From NCBI GenBank assembly GCA_039583875.1, contig CM077152.1:20993538-21057537 (forward strand): 64,000 nt of DNA, in the 5' to 3' direction. The notes under the pieces were generated by a model, which ran no database searches, was not told the origin of the DNA, and was given only the letters and a program-made list of their open reading frames with translations. Below are positions 62,468 to 64,000 of this stretch, piece after piece (position 1 is the stretch's first letter; each line of letters starts with the position of its first letter). The position numbers and the translations under genes are program-made. This DNA comes from Platanthera guangdongensis. Taxonomy: Eukaryota; Streptophyta; Magnoliopsida; Asparagales; Orchidaceae.

Positions 62468-63100
62468 AATCAAGGAGATGTTCATGGAAGGAAACTACTG
62501 CAAAGTATAGAAGTCTACACATGGGGAATGTTGTAACGGATCATCTAGACCGCACAATTAATAATTTAACTTCTTCATTTGACTTTAATGTAATTTCATA
62601 CTTGTTTTTTTAGAATAGTGTGCAGTCAAAACATAAATGTCTAACTAATTCTAATTTTGAAGGGTAAAGCGCTGTAGAATGTAAAAAAGTATAAACTATA
62701 GTATAATATATTAAAAGCTTCAAGTTACATCATCATAAAAGTATCTACTCAAACGTGCTTATAAAGACAAGGTACAAACATAGTGCAGTACATCATATAG
62801 CTACTATAGATCTAAATTTAGAGTCTACAAAAACTCTAGTCCTAAACTACGGGTCTTCCCTGCCTTTGTTGTACTCGGCTAGCTTTTTCAGCATGTTTTA
62901 AATAACTTGAACTCATAGACAATATTTGACATCCACCATTTTTTGTCATCATTCCACCATTATCGGTCATTTTTCCTCTGACAAAAGAATGATAAATGAA
63001 TGTGAGATAAGATAAAAGATTTAATAAAAATTAAAAGAAAGACATGAGATACGTAAATACAAACGTACCGAACAAAGAATGCAAAATTATTGCAATTGTT
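62468..63100. other. Unclassified AT-rich sequence between duplicated copies
   Basis: No ORF or repeat recognised. It would be part of the duplicated unit if the duplication is a simple tandem of about 1.53 kb. Confidence 0.45.
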
Positions 63101-64000
63101 ACTTCTCTATCTCTCATTGCATATTGTGATGTTGATTACGTTGGGTCCCCAGACGATCATCGATCCACGGGCGGCTACTGCACATTTTGGCAGGAACTTA
63201 GTTAATTGACAAAGTAAGAAGCGGACTGTTGTTGCTCGGTCTTCAGCTAAAGTGGAGTATCACTCCATGGTCGTCGTCATTTCAGAACTTACATGTCTAG
63301 AAAGTCTCCTCACTTATTTAGTTGTCAAAATTCCATCACCAGTTGTTCTCTTTTGTAATAGTCAAGCTGCTATTCACATTGTCGAGAACTCTGTGTCTCA
63401 TGAGCATACAAAACATATTGAAGTTGATTGTCATGTCTGAGAAATTGTTCAACTTCGGAAACTGATTCTACGACATGTGCGGGTTCGCGATCAAATCTTT
63501 GATATTCTCACTAAAGCCTTGTCTCGCCCACTATATCAGCAATTTCTCTCTAAGCTTGGCGTCTACGACTTGTATACTCCAGTTTATGGGTGGGGCCATG
63601 GGGGCACAAGAAATAAATAAAAAGCTCATGTATTTAGGTCCATAAGGTCTCTCTTCTCTAGTTCCTCTTTTAATACCACATCTTGGGTTTGAATTTAGCT
63701 CTCTCTCTCTCTTTCTGTAAAAGAAGACCCATTGTACAATGTATGTGAAGGATATGATTATGACAACAATAAATTATTGGCCCATTTTATTCCCAATTTA
63801 TATAGTATAAAACTATGATATGTAGATGAATCTGTCTGGAAATCGACAGGAAATCACAAAACTTGAAGAGGGAAAGCAGAGAGTGCTCATTGGGGTAAAT
63901 TTGAAAGGAAAGCATCGATTTCTATAGGGTTACTGACTGGAGTAATGAAAAAATAATAGATTGGGATTGAGGGTGAAGTGTTTGAAGAGGAGAATGGCAT
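63101..64000 (+). repeat. Tandem duplication, copy 2 (runs off the window)
   Basis: Second copy of the Copia-4 RNase H end (ORF 63252-63440, [11 protein letters not shown] then stop) and its downstream flank. Begins abruptly in the middle of RNase H after unrelated AT-rich sequence. Confidence 0.93.

Overview
The window is nuclear DNA from a flowering plant. It holds one recognisable host gene, a minus-strand WAPL (wings apart-like cohesin-release) gene, seen as five exons with GT/AG splice sites at 57174-56838, 56672-56563, 30695-30561, 30442-30349 and 28785-28687. Nearly everything else is transposable-element DNA, much of it nested. The species cannot be named from the sequence. Plant origin rests on the initiator-Met-tRNA primer sites, the plant-type Ty1-copia and chromodomain Ty3-gypsy elements, the MITEs, and the WAPL protein, which is of the plant type.

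Layout, left to right. 1-8.4 kb: two hairpin-rich blocks resembling Sirevirus LTR palindrome clusters, an (AT)n tract, and a full-length Ty1-copia element (Copia-1, 1430-6406, TSD GTGAT). 8.4-11.4 kb: a minus-strand copia gag remnant and a plus-strand copia pol remnant with its 3' LTR. 11654-12999: a 1,346-bp nested palindrome made of three smaller palindromes. 14143-17830: an LTR element with 1.5-kb LTRs around only 612 bp of internal DNA (LARD-1). 18739-27811: a second such family (LARD-2, TSD GTAAC), whose right LTR was hit by Copia-2 (22894-27648, TSD CGAAC). A solo LTR of the LARD-2 family lies at 58299-59396 (TSD TGGCA).

28.7-57.2 kb is the WAPL gene. The 25.9-kb intron between its second and third visible exons (56562-30696) contains two tandem 317-bp units, an hAT-like MITE (TSD CTGTCAAC), a gypsy remnant split by a 1.4-kb solo LTR, a LARD-3 solo LTR (TSD CCAAG) holding nested Copia-3 (TSD CCAGG), a decayed minus-strand gypsy element (Gypsy-1) and a near-intact plus-strand gypsy element (Gypsy-2, 50727-56429, TSD GGGTG). 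Gypsy-2 has LTRs that differ at one position in 331, and its gag-pol frame has a single in-frame stop. 57-64 kb holds further retroelement debris, a 17-bp minisatellite, a copia pol remnant interrupted by a Tourist-like MITE (TSD TTA), and the left part of a recent tandem duplication that runs off the window.

Functionally, every retrotransposon ORF carries at least one disabling lesion. Gypsy-2 and Copia-3 are the least damaged. The host gene reads in frame through all five exons despite the expanded intron. The best candidates for something new are the nested palindrome, the two small-ORF LARD families, and the chromodomain gypsy lineage, whose polyprotein ends inside its own 3' LTR and whose TATA region sits in a conserved inverted repeat.
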